A DNA stretch of 64,000 bases from Rhodospirillaceae bacterium UBA1479 (GTDB lineage: Bacteria; Pseudomonadota; Alphaproteobacteria; Rhodospirillales; Casp-alpha2): positions 1 to 64,000 of the forward strand of contig DCRZ01000002.1 in NCBI GenBank assembly GCA_002325375.1, in the 5' to 3' direction. The stretch's first letter is position 1. Every line of letters begins with the position of its first letter. This document shows, in pieces, positions 18,301 through 26,073 of this stretch. Both the position numbers and the translations under genes were made by a program. The notes under the pieces are model-generated. The model searched no databases and was not told the DNA's origin. It saw only the letters and a program-made list of their open reading frames with translations.

Positions 18301-18779
18301 TGCCCCGCGCCCAGGCCTCCGAGCCGATAAGCGCTTTGGAAACCAAGGCGATCGATGGACCGGTTCCCGGCGGCAACGAAACGGTGCTGGTCGTCGAGGA
18401 CGAACCCGAATTAAGGGAGATCGCCACAAGCACGCTGAACGCCCTCGGCTACACCACCATGACCGCGGCCAGTGGCTGCGAAGCATTGGAAATCCTCAAC
18501 GGTGAGCGGGCTTCCGAGATCGATCTCGTGTTCTCCGACGTCATCATGCCCGGCGGCATCGGCGGTTTTGATTTGGCGGCACGCACCCGCGACCTGCATC
18601 CGGAGATGAAAATACTTCTGACGTCCGGCTTCACGGGCAAGCTCGCCGATAAGCAGGCCGATCCGGAATTGATCCGGACGATGATAAGCAAACCCTACGA
18701 CCATGCTGTGTTGGGATGGGCGGTGAGGGACGTTCTCGACGGGAACATCGCAACATTCATGGATAGGGAAGCGGGCTGA
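15324..18779 (+). CDS. Membrane hybrid histidine kinase with PAS and GAF domains
   Basis: A hybrid kinase of about 1151 residues. Two hydrophobic segments lie at about 15-35 and 50-70. A PAS-like domain, a GAF domain (about 205-365) and three further PAS-like domains follow, then a HisKA domain with H774 in GGIAHDFNNLL, a HATPase domain (LNARDAM, DNGIGM, GTGLGLSMVYAF) and a C-terminal receiver with D1072 in LVFSDVIMPGG. The AHDFNN form of the H-box marks the kinase subfamily shared with the next two genes. I use the ATG at 15324; an in-frame TTG lies at 15315 and another ATG at 15336. The stop overlaps the start of the next kinase gene (TGATG), so the pair is co-translated. Confidence 0.9.
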   Translation: MENAMLMNLYRKHGAATISALYITLSLIWIAGSDMLVGGLSSSVDVLSTLQTFKGFGFVGVTGLGLYYLVDLHQKHLMAARETADKWVENSFRQSHRPMCLVDPVSLRIADANPRAEEYLDIGLDDLKTMELANLFKSDTISRTSKTTIRETIVHALRNNTAQPELFIKNGGAVDISCKVEVANIVLGEQAYIRLSLIDTTRSRIFESVLRDLSEGLASETRAGFHQSLAQSLSRVLGVDCVFVGELEAKNKEEQIVTTAFVQNGRIIDNKAFNKQGTPCERVVSSGKPLVVTDAPQSYPAAPKIVDLDLVSYAGVPLCDHDGRRIGLLAVMDTQPFREPVLIIEVLTLAAGRAAAELARMQAEKALLKSEGRFRDFARIGSDWLWEQDENFRFTYLSVGGPDVSGVSTKSLLGSTRWKRAGGDPLNDPVWRDHIETLKARKPFRDFRYSVNLPNGDIRHFSTNGDPVFDADGRFAGYRGSARDETEKVTLLSNAQAAEERLMAAINSLRIGFAMFDKDERLVLTNDKFKTRSSVGNDHWGPGTSIEQIISSGIAKGAYHTDMGGNETWLQRRLSFHRNAPSLHQQHLADGRWVEIGTYPMEDGGRVLLWADITERREMETALRHSEERFRTLIDEANQGIIVHKDLRPEYCNPAFAAMFGYDSVGGILALESIEPLIDKADLKRLRGYNDGRIAGKETPGAYEFTGILKDGSLIPIRSQAIRVPWNDDYAICANMFDMSEQREAEATREMAEMALRRSQRMEAVGLLTGGIAHDFNNLLGIIMGNLEFLQRMIGDNEAASKRVANALMATTRGSQLTRRLLNFSSQEPKPGRPTNADEVIAGLEDMLAKSLTSEIELEFHPTDDLWLTEIDPGDLGDAVLNLVLNARDAMPNGGRLVIETENRFLNGNEADREIRGTEMDSGDYVVVTVSDNGIGMTADLVDKVQEPLFTTKPEGRGTGLGLSMVYAFAKRSRGQVRIYSEPGHGTSVRLFLPRAQASEPISALETKAIDGPVPGGNETVLVVEDEPELREIATSTLNALGYTTMTAASGCEALEILNGERASEIDLVFSDVIMPGGIGGFDLAARTRDLHPEMKILLTSGFTGKLADKQADPELIRTMISKPYDHAVLGWAVRDVLDGNIATFMDREAG

Positions 18780-20812
18780 TGATTGAGAAGATTTGGGATT
18801 TCTTCGATTCCGCCGGACTGATGCCGCATGGCGTCTGCTTTCTGTGGCGTGAGGACCTGGTTTACCTGCACTTCTTCTCCGACCTGGCGATTGCAGGCGC
18901 CTATCTTTCGCTGCCGGTGTTCCTGCTCGCCCTGGTACGCCGCAAGCCCGAACTGAAGACCGGCGGCATCGTGCCCCTGTTCGCCCTGTTCATCTTCTTC
19001 TGCGCTCTGACGCATATGTTCAGCATGTGGACATTGTGGGTTCCGGATTATCTGGCTCAGGGCGTCGCCAAATTCGCCACGGCTGTCGTATCGGTCTTCA
19101 CCGCCATCATGGTCTGGCCGTTGCTGCCGAAGATCGCCGCCATGCCGAGCACGCAGCAGCTGATGAACTCCAACCGCAACCTGGACGAAAACCGGGAATT
19201 TCTAAATGTCGTTCTTGATTCGGTCGAAGACGGAATCGTCGCCTGTGACGCAGATGGTAACCTTAAGATATTCAACCGTATAACCCGGGAACTTCATGGC
19301 CTGCCGGCAGAGCACTTACCGCCCGAAAAATGGGCCGAGTACTACGATCTTTACGAGGCCGACGGGACCACGCCGTTGGAAATGGAGAGAATTCCGCTTT
19401 TCCGCGCACTCCGTGGCGAAGTGGTTGAGGACGCTGAAATGGTCATCCGGCCGAAAGGCTGTCCGCCGCGCCAACTGCTGGCGACGGGCCGCGCCCTGAC
19501 CGATGCTGATGGGCAGAAGCTCGGCGCCGTCGTGTCCATGCACGACGTTACCGACCAGCGTAATGCCGAGGCCGCCCGGGAACTGGCCGAAGAAGCGCTG
19601 CGCCGCACGCAACGCATGGAAGCCATCGGCCAGATGACGGGCGGCATCGCCCACGACTTCAACAATCTGTTGGGGGTCATCACGGGTAACCTTGAATTTC
19701 TTCAGCGCATGGTCGGGGACGACGAAGCGAGCGCCAAACGCGTGAACAATGCCCTGTCGGCAGCGATACGCGGCAGCAAATTGACACGACGCCTGTTGAA
19801 CGTCTCCAGCCAGGAAGCCAGACCAGGCACGGCATCGGACGCCAATGCGGTCCTGGCCAACCTGGAAGATATTCTGGCCAAGTCCCTGACAAGCGAGATC
19901 GAGGTTGAAATCCATCCCGCCGCCGATCTGTGGCAGACCGAGATCGATCCCGGCGATCTGGGCGACGCGATCCTTAACCTGGCCCTCAATGCGCGGGATG
20001 CCATGCCGGACGGCGGCAAGTTGGTCATCGAGACGGAAAATCAGACCGTCACGGCGATGCCTGAATTTTACGTCGGCGCACGCGAAATGGTGATCCCCGG
20101 GGAATACGTCGTGGTGATGGTCAGCGACACCGGCGTCGGCATTGCGGAAGACGTGCTGGAAAAAGCCTTCGAGCCGTTCTTTACCACCAAACCGGAAGGC
20201 CGCGGCACGGGGCTCGGGTTAAGCATGGTTTATGCGTTCGCCAAACGCTCGCGCGGCGACGTGCGGATTTATTCCGAACCCGGCCATGGCACCACGGTTC
20301 GTATTTTCCTGCCCCGTTCCCATGCCGAGCTGGTGTCCCCTGCCGATAACTTGAAAGGTCAACCGGGGCCGGTCTCCGGCGGCACGGAAACGGTTCTGGT
20401 GGTCGACGATGAACCGGGCCTGCTGGAAATCGCCGACAGCATGCTGCGCGAACTGGGATACACCACGGTGATCGCCGGCAACGGCCAGGAAGCGATGAAT
20501 ATTCTCAAGGACGACCGGGATCATAAGATCGATCTCGTGTTCTCCGACGTCATCATGCCCGGCGGCATCGGCGGCTTCGAATTGGCGGCGGCTGCGCGCG
20601 CGCTCAGGCCGAAGATAAAGGTTCTTCTGGCCTCCGGCTTCACCGGCAAGCTGGCCGATAAGCAGGTCTCGTCCGACCTGATCCGGTCGATTGTTTACAA
20701 ACCCTATGACAAGGCCCGGTTGGCCTGGGCCGTCAGAGCCGTATTGGACAGGCTTCCGGGCGGCGACACCATGGGGCCCCCGGATGGCGGCCAATTGGTC
20801 AAGATTTCTTAA
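18779..20812 (+). CDS. Hybrid histidine kinase with ETR1-like ethylene/copper-binding domain
   Basis: A 677-residue kinase. Residues 1-125 form three or four membrane helices that line up with the ethylene-binding domain of plant ETR1. SDLAIAGAYLSLP (34-46) matches SDFFIALAYFSIP, and CALTH (75-79) matches CGATH. The ETR1 residues D25, Y32, P36, C65 and H69 thus correspond to D35, Y42, P46, C75 and H79, a constant offset of ten; Cys and His hold Cu(I) in ETR1. A PAS domain (about 135-270), HisKA with H292, HATPase, and a receiver with D590 follow. Its start overlaps the preceding kinase stop by one base. Ethylene itself as the ligand is inferred; another small ligand or Cu(I) is possible. Confidence 0.9.
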   Translation: MIEKIWDFFDSAGLMPHGVCFLWREDLVYLHFFSDLAIAGAYLSLPVFLLALVRRKPELKTGGIVPLFALFIFFCALTHMFSMWTLWVPDYLAQGVAKFATAVVSVFTAIMVWPLLPKIAAMPSTQQLMNSNRNLDENREFLNVVLDSVEDGIVACDADGNLKIFNRITRELHGLPAEHLPPEKWAEYYDLYEADGTTPLEMERIPLFRALRGEVVEDAEMVIRPKGCPPRQLLATGRALTDADGQKLGAVVSMHDVTDQRNAEAARELAEEALRRTQRMEAIGQMTGGIAHDFNNLLGVITGNLEFLQRMVGDDEASAKRVNNALSAAIRGSKLTRRLLNVSSQEARPGTASDANAVLANLEDILAKSLTSEIEVEIHPAADLWQTEIDPGDLGDAILNLALNARDAMPDGGKLVIETENQTVTAMPEFYVGAREMVIPGEYVVVMVSDTGVGIAEDVLEKAFEPFFTTKPEGRGTGLGLSMVYAFAKRSRGDVRIYSEPGHGTTVRIFLPRSHAELVSPADNLKGQPGPVSGGTETVLVVDDEPGLLEIADSMLRELGYTTVIAGNGQEAMNILKDDRDHKIDLVFSDVIMPGGIGGFELAAAARALRPKIKVLLASGFTGKLADKQVSSDLIRSIVYKPYDKARLAWAVRAVLDRLPGGDTMGPPDGGQLVKIS

Positions 20813-20886
20813 TTGCATATCGGCCGAGCCCTGGTGATGGCGACGGGCGGGACATGCCAACGAATGCACACCGCGAGGATCGTATT

Positions 20887-23205
20887 ATGGCACATGCAGG
20901 AAACCAGATACTGAAAGCTTTTGACCGTGGGCCGTCCACCTTTCTGCACCGCTTTACATGGGCGCGCCTGTCGACATTGTTCGCCGCCGCGGCCGTGCTG
21001 GTGACGGCATTCGTCGCCTATGTCACCTATGCGTTCGAGTCCGCGAATTTCAACGCGCGCCAAGCCAAGGAAAGCGAGCTTCGTTCCATCGCGGTTCAAA
21101 AAGAGATCGATTTGCATATCGAACATCTTCGTACATTGGCGCAAACGGTCCGCGGGGTCAGCCGTCTGGGCGAAGCGGAATTGGATCTGCTCAACGACAT
21201 AACTCCTGCCAATACGCATTTCGACTTCATCGGCTGGGCACCTCGGACCGATGTCAGCAACATGACCGGCGATGCGGGCGTCACATCGGGCGGACCGAAT
21301 TCAGCGGCCGATCAACGTGAACCGATGCCGGGCGGCGCGATCATGCCGATGCGCGAACAAGTTTCACGCCCCCCAATCACCCATGTGTTTCTGGCCAAGC
21401 CGGGCGCAACCTCTATGGGCATGGACCCGATTTCCCGGCTTTGGGACCAGTACATTTTGACTGGCAATACCTCAAACGAGTTCGCGACGGTCCCGGTGTC
21501 CGATAATCCTCAGATCGCGCATGCCAAAACCTTTGTCGCGGTCGCTAGGCTCCCGTTGCAAGGTGAAGCCGCCAAAAACGTTATTACAAGAGAAGAGAAG
21601 CCGGATGGCTTCATCACGGCGGTGATCGACGTTGGCCGCCTTGTTCGCACCCTTATCGATTCACGCCCGCCGCAAGGGCACGATGTCGAATATTTCGGAT
21701 CGGCGAGGGACCTCGAGCTTAGTACGCCTTTTCTTCGGCATGAGAGCCGCCGAACCGCTGAGCTGGACCGCTTTCCCTGGTCGCTGTTTCCGAACACCGG
21801 GTATCGGTGGAGCAACGTCGTTAACGTAGCGGATCAGACGTGGACTGTCGTATCGACACCTCTGAAATCCATGGTTTTCAACGAAGTCTATTTGCCTGCC
21901 GCCATGGTCATGTTGATCGGGTTGGTGATGGTCGTTCTCTCCACCGCCTGCTTACGTCTGAGCGAGACGCAGCGCCTGCAGGCAAAGACATTCTCTGACC
22001 AACTGCGGCGCTCCCAGCGGCTTGAGGCGGTGGGCCAATTGTCGGGCGGCGTTGCCCACGACTTCAACAACGTTCTCGGCGTGATCATGGGAAACCTGGA
22101 ATTCCTGCAACGTCTGGTCTCTGATCAACCGAAGGCCATGCAGCGGGTCGACAAGGCGCTTCGGGCGGCGTCCCGGGGAAGGGACGTGATCGCCCGGCTG
22201 CAAGCCTTCTCCTCCTTGGAACCGCGCCCCGGCGAACCAACCGATGCCAACGCGTTGATCGGCGATCTCAGGGATGTTCTGCAAAAGTCGTTGACCAACG
22301 AGATCGCGCTGGAATTCCGTCCTGGTGTCGACCTCTGGCTGACGGAGATCGATGCCGGCGACCTGAGCGGATCGCTTGTCAACCTGGCGGTCAATGCCCG
22401 CAACGCCATGCCGTCGGGCGGACGGTTGGTGATTACGACGGAGAACCGGACTGTTCCCCAAGCGAGCGGCAGCGAAGAGGGGATGGTCCCCGGTGACTAC
22501 GTGGTCGTCGCGGTCAGTGACGGCGGTACGGGAATGCCTCTTGCCGTGCGGGATCGTGCGATCGAGCCGTTCTTCAGCGCCTGGTCGGAGGGTGGCGGCA
22601 GTGGTCTGGGCCTGAGCATGGTCTACGGTTTCACGAAGCGCTCACGTGGATATCTGCGCATTCAGTCCAGCCCGGGAAAAGGGACCACGGTTCGTCTGTA
22701 CCTGCCGCGTTCGGCGACCGTCGCCGCGAAGCCGGCGCGGGACACCGCCGCCGTGGATACGCTGCGTGGCGCCGGGACGATACTTGTCGTCGATGACGAA
22801 CCCGATTTGCGCGACGTTGCCGAGATCATGCTCAACGATCTCGGCTACACCACCATCAGCGCTAAGGATGGGCGCGAGGCGCAAGCGATCCTGGAAAACG
22901 ATCAGGGCGCTGAAATTGATCTTGTGTTGTCGGACGTCATCATGCCGGGCGGCGTCGACGGCTTTGAGCTGGCGGAATGGATCCGCGAAGCGCACCCCGG
23001 CATCAAGGTCCTCCTGACCTCCGGCTTCATCGGCAAGCTTGCCGGGCGTGACGCCGAGCCCAGGTTGATCCGGACCATGATCAAGAAGCCCTACAATAAG
23101 GTGACGCTGGCCCAGGCAATCAAGGCGGCCCTTGATTCCGATATGCCGGATTTAGCCACAACTCGGTCACATCACCGGCAAACCACAGCCAACGACGCCG
23201 TCTAA
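20887..23205 (+). CDS. CHASE-domain hybrid histidine kinase
   Basis: A hybrid kinase of about 772 residues. A first membrane helix (about 25-47) and a second (about 328-350) enclose a periplasmic region with CHASE features: an EIDLHIEHLRTLAQTVRG helix and the FDFIGWAPR and GMDPIS segments. HisKA (H391 in GGVAHDFNNVL), HATPase and a receiver (D683 in LVLSDVIMPGG) follow. The kinase-receiver half is a paralogue of the two preceding genes, but its ATP lid has changed (WSEGGGSGLGLSMVYGF, and SDGGTG in place of SDNGIG). CHASE domains sense small ligands outside the cell. I choose the ATG at 20887, which has GAGGA seven bases upstream; an earlier ATG at 20854 is less well placed. Confidence 0.9.
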   Translation: MAHAGNQILKAFDRGPSTFLHRFTWARLSTLFAAAAVLVTAFVAYVTYAFESANFNARQAKESELRSIAVQKEIDLHIEHLRTLAQTVRGVSRLGEAELDLLNDITPANTHFDFIGWAPRTDVSNMTGDAGVTSGGPNSAADQREPMPGGAIMPMREQVSRPPITHVFLAKPGATSMGMDPISRLWDQYILTGNTSNEFATVPVSDNPQIAHAKTFVAVARLPLQGEAAKNVITREEKPDGFITAVIDVGRLVRTLIDSRPPQGHDVEYFGSARDLELSTPFLRHESRRTAELDRFPWSLFPNTGYRWSNVVNVADQTWTVVSTPLKSMVFNEVYLPAAMVMLIGLVMVVLSTACLRLSETQRLQAKTFSDQLRRSQRLEAVGQLSGGVAHDFNNVLGVIMGNLEFLQRLVSDQPKAMQRVDKALRAASRGRDVIARLQAFSSLEPRPGEPTDANALIGDLRDVLQKSLTNEIALEFRPGVDLWLTEIDAGDLSGSLVNLAVNARNAMPSGGRLVITTENRTVPQASGSEEGMVPGDYVVVAVSDGGTGMPLAVRDRAIEPFFSAWSEGGGSGLGLSMVYGFTKRSRGYLRIQSSPGKGTTVRLYLPRSATVAAKPARDTAAVDTLRGAGTILVVDDEPDLRDVAEIMLNDLGYTTISAKDGREAQAILENDQGAEIDLVLSDVIMPGGVDGFELAEWIREAHPGIKVLLTSGFIGKLAGRDAEPRLIRTMIKKPYNKVTLAQAIKAALDSDMPDLATTRSHHRQTTANDAV

Positions 23206-23249
23206 AACGGTATTCGTGCAACAACCCGTTTTCAGAAAGTTGAAATGAG

Positions 23250-23660
23250 ATGGCTATGACACATCCAATGACCCTTATCGTCGTTGACGATAACGAAGAA
23301 ATGGGCCAGTTCGTCGGCGATGCGGCCGAATTGGCCGGCTTCGACGTGGAGACCCTGACCGCCGCGAAAGAGCTGATTAAAAGGACCAGCGACGTCCATC
23401 CGGACGTTATCGTTCTCGATATCGTCATGCCCGACATGGACGGTATCGAACTTATCGGCGAACTCGCGCGCCGCAAGGTGACGTCGAAGATCGTCGTCAT
23501 GAGTGGCTATAACAACGATTATCTGGATAACGCCGAAAAGTTGGCCCAGGATCAGGGTCTTAACATCGCCGGCTCGTTCACGAAACCAGCCAGTCTTGCC
23601 GATTTGGAGAACTTGTTCACGAACCTCAATACGTCCACTGCAGAGCCCGGTCATGTCTAA
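23250..23660 (+). CDS. Single-domain response regulator
   Basis: A 136-residue protein consisting of a receiver only: acidic pair D13/D14, phosphorylation site D57 in VIVLDIVMPDMDG, and an FTKP lysine near the end. Such proteins pass phosphate between kinases or bind a target. It lies 44 bp after the CHASE kinase gene, and its last eight bases overlap the start of the receiver-EAL gene, so the two are coupled. Confidence 0.9.
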   Translation: MAMTHPMTLIVVDDNEEMGQFVGDAAELAGFDVETLTAAKELIKRTSDVHPDVIVLDIVMPDMDGIELIGELARRKVTSKIVVMSGYNNDYLDNAEKLAQDQGLNIAGSFTKPASLADLENLFTNLNTSTAEPGHV

Positions 23661-24906
23661 ACATGGCCAACGGCTCCTTATCGTCGACGACGACCCCGAG
23701 ATCGCTTCGCTGATCTGCGATGTCGCGGACGGGCTTGGCTATGAAACCACGGCGGTCACCGACGCGACCGAGTTCAAGCGGAGGATGGGCGATGATTTCG
23801 ATGTCATTGTCCTGGATCTGATGATTCCGGACATGGACGGGTTCGAACTGATCCGGTTTCTTTCCGACAATCAGTGCACGGCGTCCATCATCATGGTCAG
23901 CGGCTGCGACAGAAGAGTTCTGAATTCGGCCGGCCAGCTTGCGGAAGAGCGGGGGCTTCGGGTCATCGGCACGTTGACCAAACCGATGTCGATTGGCGCA
24001 TTGGAGACCGAATTATCAAAAACACCGGCAAAGCAGCCGGCTCACAATCAGGCCCCATTGAACCGCCCAGACGTTAATCAGGTGCGCCAGGCTATTTTCG
24101 GGGGTCAGCTCCGCGTTCACTATCAACCGAAGATGAACCTGAAGACCGGAAGCGCCGATCGTGTCGAGGCCCTGGTCCGCTGGCACCACCCGGAACGCGG
24201 GTTGCTGCCGCCGTCGATGTTTTTGCCGACGGCCATCGAGGCGAATCTTATCGATGCTTTGACCCTTCAAGTCTTAGACACGGCCCTCGACGACCTTCGA
24301 ACGTGGGACAGGCTGGGGCTGCCCGTCGAATCGATTGCCCTGAACGTCGAGGCGGGCTCGCTGAGCGATCTGGCTTTACCGGAACGAATCATGGACCGGT
24401 TGTCGGTGCACGGTGTATCGCCTGATCGCCTGACCATTGAGGTGACGGAAAGCAACGTCGTCGGCACGCTGACCGAGGCTTTGGAGATTTTGGCCCGGCT
24501 CAGGATGCGCGGCGTCCGGCTTTCCATCGATGATTTCGGGACCGGTCATTCGACGCTGACTCAGCTTGAACGGTTTCCCTTCAGCGAACTCAAGATCGAC
24601 CGGTCGTTTACGAATGGCATCGTATTGAGCCCGGAATCTCGGGCCATTGTCCATTCGACGATCGGCTTGGCCCAGGAACTGGGGCTCTCGGTCGTCGCCG
24701 AAGGTGTCGAGACCTACCGGCAACTGGAGATGCTCATTCGGGCAGGTTGCGATGAAGCACAGGGTTATTTGATCACACGGCCCCTGGCGGCAGCGGACCT
24801 GGAATCCTGGTACAACACCATGGCCGGCGAAAGAACCAGCCGCGCCGCGGTTGAAAACCTTGCAACGACGGGCTTCACTCAAGATCAGGCCGCATGCCGA
24901 CCTTAG
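23653..24906 (+). CDS. Receiver-EAL cyclic-di-GMP phosphodiesterase
   Basis: A 417-residue regulator. The receiver (1-120) has D55 as phosphorylation site in VIVLDLMIPDMDG. The EAL domain (about 150-400) keeps the catalytic set: E172 of the EALVRW motif, N in ALNVEAGSL, E in IEVTES, D293-D294 in SIDDFGTGHSTL, K in ELKIDRSF, E in VVAEGVET and Q in AQGYLI. It should therefore break c-di-GMP to pGpG under control of phosphorylation. The ATG at 23653 overlaps the stop of the preceding receiver gene. It is the last gene of the kinase array and its evident enzymatic output. Confidence 0.92.
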   Translation: MSKHGQRLLIVDDDPEIASLICDVADGLGYETTAVTDATEFKRRMGDDFDVIVLDLMIPDMDGFELIRFLSDNQCTASIIMVSGCDRRVLNSAGQLAEERGLRVIGTLTKPMSIGALETELSKTPAKQPAHNQAPLNRPDVNQVRQAIFGGQLRVHYQPKMNLKTGSADRVEALVRWHHPERGLLPPSMFLPTAIEANLIDALTLQVLDTALDDLRTWDRLGLPVESIALNVEAGSLSDLALPERIMDRLSVHGVSPDRLTIEVTESNVVGTLTEALEILARLRMRGVRLSIDDFGTGHSTLTQLERFPFSELKIDRSFTNGIVLSPESRAIVHSTIGLAQELGLSVVAEGVETYRQLEMLIRAGCDEAQGYLITRPLAAADLESWYNTMAGERTSRAAVENLATTGFTQDQAACRP

Positions 24907-25007
24907 GCCGGCCAAACCGTTGCTCAGGTCAGGATGATCCGGCGTCTGGTTGAAGCGCTGCACACCTGATCGACAATAACACATTGAATTTATTGTAAAA
25001 TAGGTGG

Positions 25008-25081
25008 CTGGGGCGCCAGGATTCGAACCTGGGAATGCCGGTACCAAAAACCGGTGTGTTAAGCCACTTCACCACGCCCCA
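25008..25081 (-). tRNA. tRNA-Gln (anticodon TTG)
   Basis: The minus strand folds as a tRNA of 74 bases. The acceptor arm TGGGGCG pairs with CGCCCCA, the anticodon loop TTTTGGT is closed by CCGGT/ACCGG, and the T arm is CCAGG-TTCGAAT-CCTGG. The central TTG reads CAA glutamine codons. The 3'-terminal CCA is encoded at 25005-25007. Confidence 0.97.
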
Positions 25082-25182
25082 ATCGCCGGGTGTCCGTTCC
25101 CTACAGGGACGGGCCGACTTCTTAGACCATCTGTTGGCCCTGGGCAAGGGATGCGGGGTGTTGAAACGACGGTGCGGGCGGC

Positions 25183-26073
25183 TCAGTTCAGCCCGTCGGC
25201 GGCTGGCGTCAGGCGGCCGACGGCGACCCACCAGTCCGGTTCCGCGTCATAAAGCCGTGCGGCGGCGGCAAGCGCCGCCTCCGCCGTTTCGTACAGCGCG
25301 AAGCAAGTCCCGCCCGATCCGGACATGCGCGTCAGAAGCGGCGCCTCCGTCGCGTCGAGGGCATCCAGCACCCTGGCCACGGGCGGGCAGAAGGCACAGG
25401 CGGCCTCGGTCAGGCCGTTGCCACGGGTTTTCAGAAGATAGGCCAAATGGGCCGCGTCGATGGGCGTTTCCCGGAACCGGTCCGGGCCCTGAAAACCGCC
25501 CGTCCGCGCCTTGAACACGGCCGGGGTCGAGACCGGCACCTTGGCGTTGACCAAGACCAGGGGGGCCGGGGGCAGGGGCGGGGCGGCCTCGATCTCGTCG
25601 CCGATGCCGCCGATGAAGGCGGGCCGACCGACCCAGCACACGGGCACGTCGGCCCCCAGTTCCAGGGCCAGGGCGCGTATCCGGGCCTCCGCCATTTCCA
25701 CACCCCAGACCCGGCACAGAGCCTTCAGCGCCGCCGCCGCATCGGCCGATCCGCCGCCGATGCCGGATGCCACGGGCAGGCGCTTTTCCAAAACCAGATG
25801 GGCGCCGGCGGTGATGCCGGCAATTTCGCGCAGGCGCCGGGCCGCGCGCAGCACCAGATTGTCGGTCTCGTCGGCCAGGTCCTTGGCGAAGGGGCCGCGC
25901 ACGGTCAGGGTCAGCGAGCCGTCGGCGGCGGCCCGCGCCTTGATCTCGTCGCCCACGTCGGCGAAGGCGATCAGGCTGTCGAGCAGATGATAGCCGTCAT
26001 CCCGCCGTCCCGTGACATGCAGGTACAGGTTCAGCTTGGCCGGCGCCGCGACGCTAACGATGGCGTCGGCCAC
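25183..26073 (-). CDS. ispE: 4-diphosphocytidyl-2-C-methyl-D-erythritol kinase
   Basis: A 296-residue GHMP kinase of the non-mevalonate isoprenoid pathway, phosphorylating CDP-ME at the 2-hydroxyl group. The start APAKLNLYLHVTGRRDDGYH holds the catalytic K13. The ATP loop LPVASGIGGGSADAA spans about 100-113, D142 lies in LGADVPV, and the C-terminal MSGSGGTCFAL motif is present. The start codon directly follows the stop of the TPR gene, so both are in one operon. Confidence 0.96.
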   Translation of the reverse strand: MADAIVSVAAPAKLNLYLHVTGRRDDGYHLLDSLIAFADVGDEIKARAAADGSLTLTVRGPFAKDLADETDNLVLRAARRLREIAGITAGAHLVLEKRLPVASGIGGGSADAAAALKALCRVWGVEMAEARIRALALELGADVPVCWVGRPAFIGGIGDEIEAAPPLPPAPLVLVNAKVPVSTPAVFKARTGGFQGPDRFRETPIDAAHLAYLLKTRGNGLTEAACAFCPPVARVLDALDATEAPLLTRMSGSGGTCFALYETAEAALAAAARLYDAEPDWWVAVGRLTPAADGLN

